This document shows positions 62,275 through 64,000 of a stretch of DNA of 64,000 nt, one piece after another. A program made the translations under genes and the position numbers. Each line of letters opens with the position of its first letter. Within the stretch, counting starts at the first letter, position 1. The DNA lies in NCBI RefSeq assembly GCF_045679555.1, contig NC_092092.1, positions 10,602,690 to 10,666,689 on the forward strand, read 5' to 3'. The notes beneath the pieces were generated by a model, which saw nothing but the letters and a program-made list of their open reading frames with translations, was not told where the DNA came from and ran no database searches. Origin of the DNA: Salvelinus alpinus (lineage: Eukaryota; Chordata; Actinopteri; Salmoniformes; Salmonidae).

Positions 62275-64000
62275 CAAATGTATTTATTTGAATAGCCCTT
62301 CTTACATCAGCTGATATATCAAAGTGCTGTACAGAAACCCAGCCTAAAACCCCAAACAGCAAACAATGCAGGTGTAGAAGCATGGTGGCTAGGAAAAACT
62401 CCCTAGAAAGGCCAAAACCTAGCAAGAAACCTAGAGAGGAACCAGGCTATGAGGGGTGGCCAGTCCTCTTCTGGCTGTGCCGGGTGGAGATTATAACAGA
62501 ACATGGCCAAGATGTTCAAATGTTCATAAATGACCAGCATGGTCAAATTATAGTAATCACAGTGAACAGGTCAGGGTTCCATAGCCGCAGGCAGAACAGT
62601 TGAAACTGGAACAGCAGCAAGGCCAGGTGGACTGGGGACAGCAAGGAGTCATCATGCCCGGTAGTCCTGACGCATGGTCCTAGGGCTCAGGTCCGCCGAG
62701 AGAGAGAAAGAAAGAGAGAAGGAGAGAATTAGAGAGAGCATACTTAAATTCACACAGGACACCGGATAAGACAGGAGAAGTACTCCAGATATAACAAACT
62801 GACCCTAGCCCCCCGACACATAAACTACTGCAGCATAAATACTGGAGGCTGAGACAGGAGGGGTCAGGAGACACTGTGGCCCCATCCGATGATACCCCCG
62901 GACAGGGCCAAACAGGAAGGATATAACCCCACCCACTTTGCCAAAGCACAGCCCCCGCACCACTAGAGGGATATCTTCAACCACCAACGTACAATCCTGA
63001 GACAAGGCCGAGTACAGCCCACAAAGATCTCCGCCACGGCACAAACCAAGGGGGGGCGCCAACCCAGACAGGAAGATCACGTCAGTGACTCAACCCACTC
63101 AAGTGACGCACCCCTCCTAGGGACGGCATGAAAGAGCACCAGTAAGCCAGTGACTCAGCCCCTGTAATAGGGTTAGAGACAGAGAATCCCAGTGGAGAGA
63201 GGGGAACCGGCCAGGCAGAGACAGCAAGGGCGGTTCGTTGCTCCAGAGCCTTTCCGTTCACCTTCACACTCCTGGGCCAGACTACACTCAATCGTATGAC
63301 CTACTGAAGAGATAAGTCTTCAGTAAAGACTTAAAGGTTGAGACCGAGTCTGCGTCTCTCACATGGTGAGAGTGACCGTAGCGTACGTGTAGGTATGTAC
63401 GGCAGGACCAACTCGGAAAGATAGGTAGGAGCAAGCCCATGTAACGCTTTGTAGGTTAACAGTAAAACCTTGAAATCAGCCCTTGCCTTAACAGGAAGCC
63501 AGTGTAGGGAAGCTAGCACTGGAGTAATATGATCACATTTTTTGGTTCTAGTCAGGATTCTAGCAGCCGTATTTAGCACTACCTGAAGTTTATTTAGTGC
63601 TTTATCCGGGTAGCCGGAAAGTAGAGCATTGCAGTAGTCTACCCTAGAAGTAACAAAAGCATGGATTAATTTTTCTGCATAATTTTTGGACAGAAAATTT
63701 CTGATTTTTGCAATGTTACGTAGATGGAAAAAAGCTGTCCTTGAAACAGTCTTGATATGTTCGTCAAAAGAGAGATCAGGGTCCAGAGTAACGCTGAGGT
63801 CCTTCACAGTTTTATTTGAGACGACTTTACAACCATCAAGATTAATTGTCAGATTCAACAGAAGATCTCTTTGTTTCTTGGGACCTAGAACAAGCATCTC
63901 TGTTTTGTCCGAGTTTAAAAGTATAAAGTTTTCAGCCATCCACTTCCTTATGTCTGAAACACAGGCTTCTAGCGAGGGCAATTTTGGGGCTTCACCATGT
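62275..64000 (-). mobile_element. LINE, 3' half, reaches the window end
   Basis: A 216-codon minus-strand frame (63981-63331) encodes the C-terminal part of a non-LTR reverse transcriptase ORF: KTEMLVLGPKKQRDLL, VTSRVDYCNALLSGYPDKAL, HITPVLASLHWLPVKARADF, YKALHGLAPTYLSELV. The frame starts inside the ORF; the rest lies beyond the window. The 3' UTR runs to 62275 and the same end occurs at 16128, 25080 and 33660. A GA microsatellite is at 62697-62740. Probably L2-like; it lies within the IRF gene. Confidence 0.85.

Noticed and set aside
1-64000. Polinton or other capsid-bearing element
   Set aside because: No capsid, integrase or DNA polymerase B segment was recognised on either strand.

Overview
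The window is vertebrate nuclear DNA from a ray-finned fish, very probably a salmonid. Five host genes with normal GT-AG introns sit in a sea of repeats typical of salmon and trout: Tc1-like transposons with long terminal repeats (one of the Sleeping Beauty type), tRNA-derived SINEs of the HpaI type whose tail matches a nearby LINE end, and several LINE families. I see no bacterial operons, no CRISPR array and no functional tRNA or rRNA gene.

Layout. From right to left on the minus strand run kifbp (50.3-53.3 kb), srgn (40.8-45.1 kb), vps26a (17.9-29.9 kb), supv3l1 (7.4-14.8 kb) and a decayed hexokinase gene of hkdc1 type (0.1-3.4 kb). This matches, in order and strand, the block KIFBP-SRGN-VPS26A-SUPV3L1-HKDC1 known from human 10q22.1. 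To the right of kifbp, on the plus strand, lies the 5' half of an interferon regulatory factor gene of the IRF1 subfamily (57.9 kb to past the window end). The human block has no IRF there.

Reconstructed from splice sites, supv3l1 has 15 coding exons (781 aa), vps26a nine (327 aa, the first holding only the ATG), srgn three (141 aa) and kifbp seven (634 aa). The IRF shows three coding exons (122 codons) with all five DNA-binding-domain tryptophans. All join in phase. The hexokinase remnant keeps exon sizes and phases but has a frameshift, an in-frame stop and lost conserved glycines, so I call it a pseudogene.

The genes do not form one pathway. supv3l1 is a mitochondrial RNA helicase, vps26a a retromer subunit, srgn a granule proteoglycan core, kifbp a kinesin-binding protein and the IRF an immune transcription factor. 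They are linked by ancestral synteny.

Repeats fill the introns and spacers. The densest part is intron 1 of vps26a (23.5-29.9 kb), a multi-level nest: LINE pieces around a Tc1 element that holds another Tc1 and a LINE. Other structures include a foldback with arms of about 200 bp in supv3l1 intron 1, a 15-copy 28-bp minisatellite in srgn intron 1, a perfect 28-bp inverted repeat at 34.9 kb, a shuffled inverted repeat at 47.2 kb, and a near full-length Sleeping Beauty-type element in an IRF intron. I found no convincing new biological system. The best leads are the IRF placement, the hexokinase decay, the nearly SG-free serglycin and the foldback structures.
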